From: Candidatus Pacearchaeota archaeon
Lineage (GTDB): Archaea; Nanoarchaeota; Nanoarchaeia; Pacearchaeales; GW2011-AR1
Assembly (NCBI GenBank): GCA_023228245.1
Contig: JALOBN010000007.1
Coordinates: 3,916 to 67,915 of the forward strand
Reading direction: 5' to 3'
Length of the DNA stretch: 64,000 nt
Shown here: positions 1 through 8,202 of the stretch, piece after piece
Position numbering within the stretch: the first letter of the stretch is position 1
Layout of the letters: each line of letters opens with the position of its first letter
The notes under the pieces: generated by a model
Database searches by the model: none
What the model was told of the DNA's origin: nothing
The model's input: the letters and a program-made list of their open reading frames with translations, nothing else
Made by a program: the position numbers and the translations under genes

Positions 1-295
1 CCGGCGTGTGCTGGGATATTGATTTGTGGGTGTGCTCCCAGCAGGGGAAGTAGTCGGTCGGCCCGAACGGGCCGTGAGATAAAAGCCTGATAGCGATATG
101 CAGTTTACCGGCATCTTCCTCGTAGACCAGAGCATCCTGCAAATTGGTCGTCAGCGTCGGCATCCACTTCTTGATGTTGGCATAGGTACGTTTCACCCTG
201 GGCCGCATCGCCGTAAATGTCCGCAGCGCAAGCGTCTGTACCTGTTTGCGCTTTTTTATAATGTTGCCGACGCCGAATACTCTGACCGAAATCAT
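1..295 (-). CDS. tail-operon protein, 3' end outside the window
   Basis: An open frame starts at ATG 295 (MISVRVFGVG) and runs off the left edge, giving 98 codons without a stop. Its ATGA overlaps the stop of the chaperone frame upstream, so it is probably translationally coupled. The visible part is basic at first (IIKKRKQVQ, RPRVKRTYANIKKW) and then aromatic. From its position after the G/GT chaperone it should be a minor tail or tail-completion protein; I do not recognise the family. Confidence 0.7.
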   Translation of the reverse strand, partial: MISVRVFGVGNIIKKRKQVQTLALRTFTAMRPRVKRTYANIKKWMPTLTTNLQDALVYEEDAGKLHIAIRLLSHGPFGPTDYFPCWEHTHKSISQHTP

Positions 296-1025
296 TTGTC
301 ATACCCATACAGCGCCCCGATAATCCGCGGAATCGCCGGATCTCCGGGGACGTAGTAGCTCTTAATCGGCGGCAGCACGGACCCGTCCCGCCTGATTCGC
401 CCGGGCGACACCTTGAACCCGTGGTCCTTTACGCCCTCTTTTTCCTCGTCCTTCATCTGTTGATGAAACGCCAGCACCAAAAACCAGTAGTAGGTGCAGA
501 TCGGGTTCACCTCCGTCCCATACCAGAGGTGGTGAAACACCTTGATTGTCTCTAATGCCCCCCCCAGCTCCGAGGTCAGGCTCCGGGCAGTGCCGAGGAG
601 GGGGAGGGCGGCTATTTTTTTAGGTTGTCCTCTTCGTTCTCGTCCTTGTCGTCGGTCAGCCGGATGCCCAGCACGTTCGGCATGATGAACATCTGGAGCG
701 GCATGATTGACGTGTCGGGGATCTCTTCCGGGTTGTCCCAGACGAGTTCTCCGTCGGCGTCCCTAAACCCGGCCGCGGCATACCACCTGATGCGGCCCTG
801 GCCGAGGATTTCCTGCTCGTCTTCCACCGGTAGTTCCCGGCCCTCTGCCGCGGCCTCTTCCTTCCGTGCCAGGAGGTATTTCTTGGCGTACGCCCAGGAC
901 TCGAACAACGCGCCGGTCGGCAACTTGAAATCGAAGAACATCTTGACCCGCTCCCCGCCAACGAGGAGCGTAAAGGGGACCTTGGCCGTCGCCAGTTCGT
1001 TGATCCGCCTTCCTAATTTTCCCAT
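292..1025 (-). CDS. tail assembly chaperone GT product by programmed -1 frameshift
   Basis: Slipping back one base on the run of seven A at 621-615 bypasses the TAG at 614-612. The new frame (IAALPLLGTARS onward) stays open for 25 codons and joins the coding block that ends YGYDK at 292. The product is the 137-residue G part plus about 108 residues. This is the gene pair seen between major tail protein and tape measure in lambda-like phages, where the GT form sets tail assembly. The slip is inferred; the heptamer and both open frames are visible. Confidence 0.72.
612..1025 (-). CDS. tail assembly chaperone G-like protein
   Basis: This 137-residue protein starts at ATG 1025 behind GGAGGG. It sits directly downstream of the major tail protein gene. 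The sequence ends in an acidic tail (DDKDENEEDN) followed by KK and TAG. It is the unshifted product of the chaperone pair, expected to bind the tape measure during tail polymerisation. The family is assigned from position, size and frameshift architecture rather than from a recognised motif. Confidence 0.72.
   Translation of the reverse strand: MGKLGRRINELATAKVPFTLLVGGERVKMFFDFKLPTGALFESWAYAKKYLLARKEEAAAEGRELPVEDEQEILGQGRIRWYAAAGFRDADGELVWDNPEEIPDTSIMPLQMFIMPNVLGIRLTDDKDENEEDNLKK
615..621 (-). promoter_or_regulatory. slippery heptamer A AAA AAA before TAG
   Basis: In the zero frame the codons are CTA AAA AAA TAG, a canonical -1 frameshift heptamer placed directly before the stop. Both tRNAs can re-pair on AAA after slipping. 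Confidence 0.75.
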
Positions 1026-1093
1026 CGCACCCTCCAATGAAACAGGGCGGCCGTAGCCGCCCTTATCGTTTAAACCCACTTCGCCCGCGGCCC

Positions 1094-1987
1094 CTACGTC
1101 ACCAGCAGCGAGGCCCGGTACACCGAATCGGCGATGCCCTTGACGGTAACGGTCGCCGCATCGTTTCCGCTCGACACGTTCTTGGTCGTCGGAAACTCGT
1201 CCAGCGTGCACCTGCGGAAGAACTCCATCACGCACGACAGCGCGCCGGAATCCGTCTCTGCCGAGATGTAGGCCCAGCAGCAGAAGAACGGCTCGGTGTT
1301 CTTTTTAAACTCATTCCAGACGGCGATGTCGGAGAAGTCGGTGCCGCTGGCCCCCGCCGCTCCCTGCGTCCATTCCGACCCGTAAAGCATCTTGAGCACC
1401 TGCTCCCCGGGGTAGAGGTTGTGCCGCTTGCCCACGTCCACCACGGCATCGAAACTGAACGTCGGGTCCGCCCCCTCGTCGACCGTGAACTTGTAGGCTT
1501 CCTTGGTCTGGCCCAGCACCTGCACCTTGGTTGTGGTGAGGTTTATCTTGCCTGCCCCGTCGAACATCTGCGCCCCGTGGATGTTTCCGCACAGCGACAC
1601 CTTGACCACGTCGGACGCGCCGAGCGCCACCGCGAACGTGAGCGTCCCGTCCGTCCGGTTGACGGTGTAGTCGTCCTCATCGACGACCATGTACGCCCCG
1701 GAGCCGCCGGCCTGCCGCTCGACGAACGGAACAACGCGGGCGTCGACCACGCCGTAGGTGTCCACAAAATCCTCGACGCCGACTTCGTCCTTGATCGTAT
1801 ACACGAGCTGGTCGGACGTGGTGGTCGTCAGGTCAAACCACCGCGGGTTGAACAGCTTGTTGAGTTCCGTCTTGGCGTTGGCGAGGTCGGTCACCGCGTC
1901 GTTGCTTCCGGTGTACGATGCGGCGATAACCAGCACCCGCTCCTTGGTAATGCCGGACATTACCCGGTCTTTGAATAAATCCGCCAT
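1094..1987 (-). CDS. putative major tail protein
   Basis: This 297-residue protein starts at ATG 1987 with GGAGGGAATACC upstream. It is rich in beta-prone, Thr/Val/Asp segments and has no membrane segment. Placement between head-tail connector genes and the G/GT chaperone is the standard position of the tail tube subunit. The N-terminus (ITKERVLVIAASYTG) also recalls sheath-like subunits, so a contractile sheath protein is a weaker alternative. Confidence 0.6.
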   Translation of the reverse strand: MADLFKDRVMSGITKERVLVIAASYTGSNDAVTDLANAKTELNKLFNPRWFDLTTTTSDQLVYTIKDEVGVEDFVDTYGVVDARVVPFVERQAGGSGAYMVVDEDDYTVNRTDGTLTFAVALGASDVVKVSLCGNIHGAQMFDGAGKINLTTTKVQVLGQTKEAYKFTVDEGADPTFSFDAVVDVGKRHNLYPGEQVLKMLYGSEWTQGAAGASGTDFSDIAVWNEFKKNTEPFFCCWAYISAETDSGALSCVMEFFRRCTLDEFPTTKNVSSGNDAATVTVKGIADSVYRASLLVT

Positions 1988-2028
1988 GGTATTCCCTCCC
2001 TAAACCCTGCCCCGTCAACGGGGACGTG

Positions 2029-2460
2029 TTACGTTGATATCGCCAGCACGATCTCGAACCTGGCCGCCGGGCCCGCCCCGAGGTCTATCTTAACCGCCGA
2101 CGCCCTCATGGCAGTACCCATCCGCCATTCGTCGGGGTTGTATTCGTAATACCTGATCGCTGAGCCAGCCAGGGCCTCAGCCAGCGCCGTTACCGCCAGT
2201 CCCACCGGCCCGTCGTCGTAGTCCTGCAGCTCGTGTTGCGGAATGTAGAGGTCGATCACGACGATATAGGCCCAGTTGCTCGAGCCCAGCCTGCCCGGCG
2301 CGGCAAATGCCTCGGCGCCCTGGGCGCTTACGTGGACGGCGTTCGCGTTCACGATCTGCTTGGCGTCAAACGGGCGCGTCAGCACGATGTATCCCGAAAG
2401 GGCGTCCACCTCTCCGAGCCACCGCGCCACCGACCGCGCGAGGTACGATAGGTTAAGCAT
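2029..2460 (-). CDS. putative head-tail joining or tail terminator protein
   Basis: This 143-residue protein starts at ATG 2460 (MLNLSYLARSVARWL), one base from the stop of the gene upstream. It has a helical N-terminus and a mixed alpha/beta body. Size and position just before the major tail protein match tail terminator or completion proteins. No diagnostic motif is visible. Confidence 0.55.
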   Translation of the reverse strand: MLNLSYLARSVARWLGEVDALSGYIVLTRPFDAKQIVNANAVHVSAQGAEAFAAPGRLGSSNWAYIVVIDLYIPQHELQDYDDGPVGLAVTALAEALAGSAIRYYEYNPDEWRMGTAMRASAVKIDLGAGPAARFEIVLAIST

Positions 2461-2461
2461 G

Positions 2462-3442
2462 TTATGCTCCGAAGTATTTTTTGGCGTACCGGTTTGCCGG
2501 TCCCGCCGCCACGCTCGGGGCCGAGGTCTCCGGTATCCGCACCTTTGAGTCCCCGATGCGGCCGGCCACCCGCTGGCGTATTCGGTCGGCCATGATGGCC
2601 AGCATCTGGTGGGTCTCCTGCTTGCCGCCGGCCAGCGCCCGGTCGGCCAGCCGCTCCAGCCAGATAGCGTGGGCAAGGTTCAGGATGTGGTCGAGGTTGG
2701 CCTCAATGTTTTCGACCTGCCAGATCATCATCCGCAGGTCCAGCACCTGCGGGCTGGTGTCGTCGGCCGACGCCAGGATTATCTTGAGCACGGGCGACGT
2801 GGAGGGATAGGCGCTCACGTCGATCTCCGTGGCAAGGGAACACCCGACGGCAGCGCCGATCCAACTCCGTCCTCCGTCAAGAGACAGGTCAAACCCCACT
2901 GTCCTGCCGGAGCTGTCTGCCGTCACCATCTCGACCTTCACCGCCAGTATCCCGGGGTACTTCCTGGGCCGGTAGATATTGCCGTCGGTCACGCCGTGGA
3001 CCGCACCGTCGTAGTCGTAGGCCGATACGTAGCCCCCGATCATGCTGCGGTAAAAGAGGTTGCGCTTGTAGGCCGGGTCCGATACCTTGATCTTCTGCGC
3101 CTCGTCGGCGCTCACAAAATCGTAACCGGGGACCGTTTGCACCCAGCCGGATGCCGGCGCCGCGGCAAGGGAAAGCGCATCGTCGACAACCACGTTGCTG
3201 TTTCCGGCCCACCGGAACGGATCGATAGACAGGACATCGGTGTCCGGCGTGTAGTACGGCACGAACTGTTCCTCGTAGACCGACAATCCCCACGCGCCGC
3301 GGTACTGCGGAAGCTCCGGCACCGCCTGCATAAAAATGCCCCACAGCTCGTTGTCGGTCAGCGTCGGCTTCAAACTCGACGGCGCGTCGGTGTCCGCGTC
3401 CAAAAACCGAGCCAGCGCGTCTATGATATCGGCCTTCTTCAT
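2462..3442 (-). CDS. structural protein of the connector region, unknown
   Basis: This 326-residue soluble protein begins MKKADIIDALARFLDAD. Its first codons overlap the 3' end of the glycosyltransferase gene upstream by four bases (ATGA). The C-terminal third is helical and Arg/Ala-rich. It lies with head-tail genes and is likely a virion or connector component. I do not recognise the family. Confidence 0.6.
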   Translation of the reverse strand: MKKADIIDALARFLDADTDAPSSLKPTLTDNELWGIFMQAVPELPQYRGAWGLSVYEEQFVPYYTPDTDVLSIDPFRWAGNSNVVVDDALSLAAAPASGWVQTVPGYDFVSADEAQKIKVSDPAYKRNLFYRSMIGGYVSAYDYDGAVHGVTDGNIYRPRKYPGILAVKVEMVTADSSGRTVGFDLSLDGGRSWIGAAVGCSLATEIDVSAYPSTSPVLKIILASADDTSPQVLDLRMMIWQVENIEANLDHILNLAHAIWLERLADRALAGGKQETHQMLAIMADRIRQRVAGRIGDSKVRIPETSAPSVAAGPANRYAKKYFGA

Positions 3443-4464
3443 TCCAATTCACCGTCATTGTTTCCCTGACCGTCACCGAGGACATCGTCCGCTTCACCGT
3501 CATTGCGAGCCTCAGCAGCAAACGAGGCAATCCCCGCACTGCCTATAGGATCCTCATCAACCGCGTTGAACGGCATCATAATCGGATCGTCCGTCTTTTT
3601 TCCTTTCTTCGGTTTCCCCTCGCACTCACCGACCAACGCCTCCAACTCATCGGCCACCTTCGCCACCGGGATTTCCGGAGGATATCCCTGGATCACCCGC
3701 TTGTGCGTCGTGTGCGGATACACCCACTCGATATGCAACACCGCCGGGTATATCTCGACCAGGTTTTTGTTCAGCGCCGCTGCCACGTGCGCCAGCCCGC
3801 TGTCGATCGTCACCACGTAGTCGGCCGCATCCATCACCGCCGCGGCGATGCGTATGGGAAGGCCGTGGAGTTCCACAACCCCGGTGTCTTCCGCGAAGAT
3901 CTTCGGGTCATCCGGCCCGCCGAGAGAGACGACACTGAACCCCATCTCCTGGATAATCAGGACCAACTCGCGCCACCTGCTGTCTCCCCAGAGCTTATTG
4001 CCTTCCCGGTTGGCGGTGTCCAGCCCGGTCGATGACATGGAATGCGGGCAGACCGCCACAAACCGACTCATCGGCCCGAGGATGTGCTCCGCCTCGGACC
4101 GCTCGGCATCGACGATCCGAAGCTCCGGCCTGCATGATCCGATCTGCACTCCCAGCAGCTCTCCGTATGCCTGCGCCATGTGGATGTTGCGCCGCTCTCC
4201 GTACGAAAACGCGGCCCCGACGTCAAACAGCCACTTCTTGGTCCAGTTTCCCCATCCGACCATCCTGCGGATCTTGTCGTGGTCAGGATCGAGGATAACC
4301 CGGTCGACGTAAGGATTTTTCCGCAGCACCCTGCTGATCGGCTGGTCCTGGGCCACGTACCAGACCGGTTCGTCAGGGTGGTTCAGCCGCCATTCCCGCA
4401 CCGCCGGCGTGGTGGCCAGCGCGTCGCCGATCAGGTTTACACCGGCAAAGAGGGTTCCCCTCAT
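3439..4464 (-). CDS. glycosyltransferase family 9 (heptosyltransferase-like)
   Basis: The protein has 341 residues. The N-terminal GVNLIGDALATTPAVREW is the classic family 9 start, and DSGLAHVAAALNK near residue 220 is the ADP-heptose-binding C-lobe signature. The family transfers heptose to the LPS core. About the last 45 residues (SFAAEARNDGE onward) are not part of the enzyme: they are encoded by palindromic repeat sequence at 3452-3544. RBS is GAGG before ATG 4464. It is the last of three consecutive glycosyltransferases placed between capsid and tail genes. Confidence 0.85.
   Translation of the reverse strand: MRGTLFAGVNLIGDALATTPAVREWRLNHPDEPVWYVAQDQPISRVLRKNPYVDRVILDPDHDKIRRMVGWGNWTKKWLFDVGAAFSYGERRNIHMAQAYGELLGVQIGSCRPELRIVDAERSEAEHILGPMSRFVAVCPHSMSSTGLDTANREGNKLWGDSRWRELVLIIQEMGFSVVSLGGPDDPKIFAEDTGVVELHGLPIRIAAAVMDAADYVVTIDSGLAHVAAALNKNLVEIYPAVLHIEWVYPHTTHKRVIQGYPPEIPVAKVADELEALVGECEGKPKKGKKTDDPIMMPFNAVDEDPIGSAGIASFAAEARNDGEADDVLGDGQGNNDGELE
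3452..3545. repeat. palindromic repeat, family 1, inside the 3' end of the GT9 gene
   Basis: Two CACCGTCATTG units lie here. The second continues GCGAG, a short stem (CCTCAGCAG / AACGAGG, imperfect) and GGCAATCCCC. It is the same consensus as the copies at 4495, 13371, 61588 and 63493, but this one is read through as protein. Confidence 0.7.
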
Positions 4465-4494
4465 ACATCACCTCGTATTGCTATTTACAATTCG

Positions 4495-4547
4495 CCGTCA
4501 TTGCGAGGGGTCAGCAGACCCCGCGGCAATCCCCTGATTGTCACCGG
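4495..4547. repeat. palindromic repeat, family 1
   Basis: CCGTCATTGCGAG is followed by the stem GGGGTC-AGCA-GACCCC and then GCGGCAATCCCC and TGTCACC. It lies between the GT9 gene and the small peptide gene. The arms differ in sequence from the other copies but remain complementary. Confidence 0.75.
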
Positions 4548-4553
4548 GATCGC

Positions 4554-4643
4554 TTACCATCTCGGCAACGCCATCACAACACCGATTAGCCAACCGATGA
4601 TTATTCCGACGATAAAACCGATGATGGTGCCTAACCAGATCAT
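4554..4643 (-). CDS. 29-residue membrane peptide
   Basis: ATG 4643 overlaps the stop of the family 2 glycosyltransferase (ATGA), with GAGGTGG upstream. The peptide, MIWLGTIIGFIVGIIIGWL continuing for ten more residues, is one hydrophobic helix with a short polar end (PRW). It may help anchor or regulate the glycosyltransferases, as small membrane partners do in phage serotype-conversion clusters; that role is inference. Confidence 0.5.
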   Translation of the reverse strand: MIWLGTIIGFIVGIIIGWLIGVVMALPRW

Positions 4644-5287
4644 GTAACCACCTCGATTGGTTTCAGCTTCCGATTATTCGGACTCGGCAGCCCGCTGTTC
4701 GGGATGTTTCCGACGATCCTCCCCCAGCTTGGCCCCTGCCCGTGGAGCACCGGCAGCTCCACGTCCCGGACGACCTTATATCCCAGGTCGTTCACCCGGT
4801 AGCTGAACATCCTGTCGCTGTCGATGTGGGTGTACTGTTCGTCCAGCGTCCCGTGCTGTTCCATGAACCACCGCCTGATCATCCAGCAGTGGCCCGTCAG
4901 GTAATGCGGGCGCACCGGATAGGTGATGCCCTTTTGGGGCGGAAAGTGGTCGGACCCGGCCAGCATCACCCGCTGGTCCTCTAAGTACGACAACAGCTTC
5001 TCGACCCAGCCCGGACAGAGCACAATGTCGGTGTTGAGCGCCGCGATAAACGGATGTATCGTCTCGTCCAGCCCCCGGTTGAGCGCCCTGGTGAACCAGA
5101 GTTGCTGCCCGGTTATGATATGGACGTCAGGCATCAGCGTATCGATGAATGCCTTGGTCGGTGCATCCGAGAAATCGTCCACGATAATCAGCCGGTACTC
5201 GCACCTCGGGGTGAAGTCCTTGAGGCTGGTCATCATCGTCTTAAATGAGTCAACCGCGTTGTGGACCGGGATAACGATGTCGATCAT
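4640..5287 (-). CDS. glycosyltransferase family 2
   Basis: The protein has 215 residues from ATG 5287. IDIVIPVHNAVDSF at the start, LIIVDDFSDA and the ALNTDIVL region form a GT-A nucleotide-sugar fold. It overlaps its upstream neighbour by ATGA. It is cytoplasmic, and substrate cannot be read from sequence. It probably acts with the flanking GT4 and GT9 enzymes on LPS or on virion glycan. Confidence 0.82.
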   Translation of the reverse strand: MIDIVIPVHNAVDSFKTMMTSLKDFTPRCEYRLIIVDDFSDAPTKAFIDTLMPDVHIITGQQLWFTRALNRGLDETIHPFIAALNTDIVLCPGWVEKLLSYLEDQRVMLAGSDHFPPQKGITYPVRPHYLTGHCWMIRRWFMEQHGTLDEQYTHIDSDRMFSYRVNDLGYKVVRDVELPVLHGQGPSWGRIVGNIPNSGLPSPNNRKLKPIEVVT

Positions 5288-6381
5288 GCGGCCTCCACCA
5301 GCTTGCGGTACTGTTCCGCCCACAACCGCTGGTTTTTGCGGATGTCAAACTTTTCGCGCACGAGCTTCTTGGCGTTCGTAAACAGCGCTATCCGCTTCTT
5401 TTCGTTCTCCACCAGGTCTACGATGGCCCGTTTCCACAGCTCGTACCGGTTCTTTTTGACGATGATCCCGTTGTGGCCGTCGGTGATTGTCTGGCTGTAG
5501 GGTAGTACCGCCGATGCGATGGTCGGCACGCCGGCCAGCGTGTACTCGAGGAATTTCAGGTTGCTTTTAGACCGGTTAAACGTGTTGTCCACCAGAGGCG
5601 CCAGCCCGATATGCAGCCCCAGGCCGAGCAGCCGGTCGTAATACTCCTGGATCGGGACACCTTTGACCAGCCAGATCTTCTTCCGTTCGGCGATCTCCTC
5701 GGTGTTGACGACCAACTTCTTGGCCTCGTTTTTAAACACCAATCCCTCGTCGATGAGCGGCTCGATCACGCACCCGGGATAGCCGCCCATGTAGAGGATC
5801 TCCACGTCGTCGCGCTCCGACAGCAGGTCGGTGAGGACCTGGTTGATTTCCCGGAGGTCTTCATCGTGGGTCTTGGACCCCACCCACCCGATCCGGACCT
5901 TGCCGGTTGTACCGGTTTTGCACACCGGCCCGCGTTTGACGTCCCGCCAGTCCGGGTCTATGGAATTTGGGAGCACCACAACCCGGTCGCTGTACCTCCT
6001 CATTTCGTCGGCCAGGTGTTCGGTGGATACCGTGATGAGGTCGGCCAGGTGCAGACACCGCTTTACGTTGCGTTTGAGCGCCGGCGTATAAACCCGGTGG
6101 GCCGGGTTTTTCGGCGGGATGTTTAAAAGCTGGTCGTCCATGTCAACGACGATCTTCTTGCCTATGCCCTTGAGGTGTTCCAGCACCGTCAAATCAGGGT
6201 CCAGAAACCTGCGCTGAGCCACGATGACGTCGTAGTCCTCCATGACCTTGACCGGAACGAGCGACCCCTTGGTGGCAAGCGTTCCCCGCTTGTCGGCGTA
6301 GTAGCCGGGCATCATGCACCGTGCCCACGCGCACCCGTCGAAAAAAGACATCCAAAAAAACACAGAGAGTTTACGTGCCAT
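5284..6381 (-). CDS. glycosyltransferase family 4 (GT-B)
   Basis: The protein has 365 residues. Start ATG 6381 follows GAGGAGGGCC; an ATG 12 bases earlier has a poorer site. VRIGWVGSKTHDEDL and the donor-site region SKSNLKFLEYTLAGVPTIAS identify a GT4 glycosyl transferase. It is the first of three consecutive sugar transferases directly after the capsid gene terminator. Confidence 0.85.
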   Translation of the reverse strand: MARKLSVFFWMSFFDGCAWARCMMPGYYADKRGTLATKGSLVPVKVMEDYDVIVAQRRFLDPDLTVLEHLKGIGKKIVVDMDDQLLNIPPKNPAHRVYTPALKRNVKRCLHLADLITVSTEHLADEMRRYSDRVVVLPNSIDPDWRDVKRGPVCKTGTTGKVRIGWVGSKTHDEDLREINQVLTDLLSERDDVEILYMGGYPGCVIEPLIDEGLVFKNEAKKLVVNTEEIAERKKIWLVKGVPIQEYYDRLLGLGLHIGLAPLVDNTFNRSKSNLKFLEYTLAGVPTIASAVLPYSQTITDGHNGIIVKKNRYELWKRAIVDLVENEKKRIALFTNAKKLVREKFDIRKNQRLWAEQYRKLVEAA

Positions 6382-6390
6382 GGCCCTCCT

Positions 6391-6419
6391 CAAAACAGGG
6401 GGGCCGTCAGGCCCCCCCC
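6391..6419 (-). terminator. terminator after the capsid gene
   Basis: On the minus strand GGGGGGCC-TGAC-GGCCCCCC is followed by TGTTTTG. The stem is 8 bp of pure G/C. It lies between the capsid stop and the GT4 gene and should reduce readthrough from head genes into the glycosyltransferases. Confidence 0.7.
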
Positions 6420-6434
6420 AGTTGGTTGTTTTAG

Positions 6435-7433
6435 CTACGGAGTCACGCAGGCGGTGATGATCCGCACCAGGGCGTTATCCCTGAATATCTTGCTCTCGTA
6501 GGAGAACTTGACTCCGACGCCCTTGTCGTCCCCGTAGTCGTCCTCGTCGGTGATCCACTCCATCGGGAGTTTGCCGTCGAAGAAGTTGCCGAGGGCGAAC
6601 GCGAACGCTTCCGCGCCCATTACCAGGGCCGATGCGATGTCGATGCTTCCGGACCCGCCGGCCACAACCGGCACCTGCGGAGTCGTGAAGATAGAAACCC
6701 CGTCCCAGTCCCCGAGGTAGTTAACGTCGAGGAAGTGCTGGAACACCGGGTTCATCTTGCCCCTGATGTCCGCGTCAGCGCGAATCGCGTGCCAGTTCGT
6801 GTCCTGGCTGAGCTGGTAGTCCTGGTAGGTGTGGATGATCGCCACGTACTTCTGCGTGGAGCCGACGTACGGGGCGTCATTTGCCTCGAGCCGCGCGCGC
6901 GCCCGGGAGATGCTGTCCAGGTCCAGGATGTCGGTCGCGGTCAGGTCGCCGGATGCCGCCACGGTCCCGGGGAAAAGCACGTTGGCGCCGGCGCCGGCCG
7001 CCGTGTAAAACGACGTGTCGACGTGTTTGGCCGCCCACCGAGACAGCACCGTTTTGGCGCCGTTCCAGAGGTCGTACTTGGTTTTTCGCTGGGTCTGGTC
7101 CTTGAGGGCAACCGCGTGCCGCCAGCGCACCGGCGTACAGGTTATTTCGGAAAATTCCAGGGTCTCCTCATTGCCTTTGAGGCGGGCCGTGTCGCCGGTA
7201 ACGCCGGTCCCAGAAAGGTCGCTCATCGTCTCGAACCGGATAATGTCTCCGGGCCCCTGCGAGAGCTCCCGTTTCATGATGATCGGCATGCCCGATTCCT
7301 CGCCGCCGATGAACTGCCCCATCACGAGTTTCTTGGGCCACTCGTTATAGAGCTTTGCCGCCCATATCTCGGGGATAAGGGCGTCGGCGTCGGTCGGCGT
7401 GGTTGCCGCCATAATTTCGTCGTAGGTCGCCAT
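6435..7433 (-). CDS. major capsid protein, N4-gp56 type
   Basis: The protein has 332 residues and starts at ATG 7433 behind GGAGGAC. Features typical of the N4-gp56 group are a long N-terminal arm (ATTPTDADALIPEIWAAK), FETMSDLSGTGVTGD, the segment RWRHAVALKDQTQRK, and a C-terminal domain ending VRIITACVTP. It forms the HK97-fold head shell. Protease, scaffold, portal and terminase follow upstream in the usual order. Confidence 0.9.
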   Translation of the reverse strand: MATYDEIMAATTPTDADALIPEIWAAKLYNEWPKKLVMGQFIGGEESGMPIIMKRELSQGPGDIIRFETMSDLSGTGVTGDTARLKGNEETLEFSEITCTPVRWRHAVALKDQTQRKTKYDLWNGAKTVLSRWAAKHVDTSFYTAAGAGANVLFPGTVAASGDLTATDILDLDSISRARARLEANDAPYVGSTQKYVAIIHTYQDYQLSQDTNWHAIRADADIRGKMNPVFQHFLDVNYLGDWDGVSIFTTPQVPVVAGGSGSIDIASALVMGAEAFAFALGNFFDGKLPMEWITDEDDYGDDKGVGVKFSYESKIFRDNALVRIITACVTP

Positions 7434-7539
7434 TTTTGTTTGTCCTCCGCGTTAGAGTCCTTCCGGACAAATAAAAATGGCCTTAAATCGCAGATTCCTC
7501 CGTAATCTAAAGCCGCTTATCGCCTTCCGTCGGGAAAGG

Positions 7540-8202
7540 CTACATTTTCAATCCTTCGAGTTTGATCAGCGCCGGGAGCCGGTCTTCGATAACCGCGAAC
7601 TCCTCGGGCGGCAGCGCGCCGTAGCCGTTCTTCTTGGCCTTGGCCACGATGGCCATGAACCGCTTCTCCTCTTCGCCCGGGCCGCCGTCCTGGGCCGCCC
7701 CGACGATCGCATTGGGGGCCGCCATCTGGAATCCCGCGTCCTTGAGCACCTGCATCGAGAGCTTCATGGCCTCGGTCTGGATCGCGCCCCTGGCCGCTAT
7801 CGCGTCGACGGCCGCCGGGATCTTCTGCAGCTCCTCGGCCTTGACCGATTTGAGCGCCTCGTCAAACGCCGGAAGCTCCTTGATCGCCTCGGGCGTCAGC
7901 TCCTTGACGGCTTCGCCGAAGGCGGCAAGCCACGGCATCTCTTCCTTGGTGGCGCTGTTGAGCACCAGCACCCGGTTCTCGCCGGCGGTCAGCGCGGCCT
8001 GCACCTCGGTGTCGATCGCCTGTGCCCTCGCCGCCAGCACCGGCGCTCCCTCGGTCAGGAACTTGTCGATAACCGCGGTAAGCGGGTTTTTCTCGTCCAG
8101 CGCCGCCCCGGCGTATGCCGAAAGCCGGGCCGCGAACGCCTCTTCGAACTTCTCCTGCTTGGTGATATCCTCTACGCCCAACGGCGTGTCTTTCTCGCTC
8201 AT
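7540..8202 (-). CDS. internal in-frame scaffold protein
   Basis: An in-frame ATG at 8202 (MSEKDTPLGVEDITKQ) is preceded by GGAGGAGGAAGAC, the strongest ribosome-binding site in the area. It would give 220 residues of helical scaffold without the protease. This matches nested scaffold genes such as lambda C/Nu3. Inferred from the site; expression not shown. Confidence 0.65.
   Translation of the reverse strand: MSEKDTPLGVEDITKQEKFEEAFAARLSAYAGAALDEKNPLTAVIDKFLTEGAPVLAARAQAIDTEVQAALTAGENRVLVLNSATKEEMPWLAAFGEAVKELTPEAIKELPAFDEALKSVKAEELQKIPAAVDAIAARGAIQTEAMKLSMQVLKDAGFQMAAPNAIVGAAQDGGPGEEEKRFMAIVAKAKKNGYGALPPEEFAVIEDRLPALIKLEGLKM

Noticed and set aside
2609..3469. 286-codon plus-strand frame
   Set aside because: Shadow of the leftward connector gene; basic low-complexity product and no start signal.
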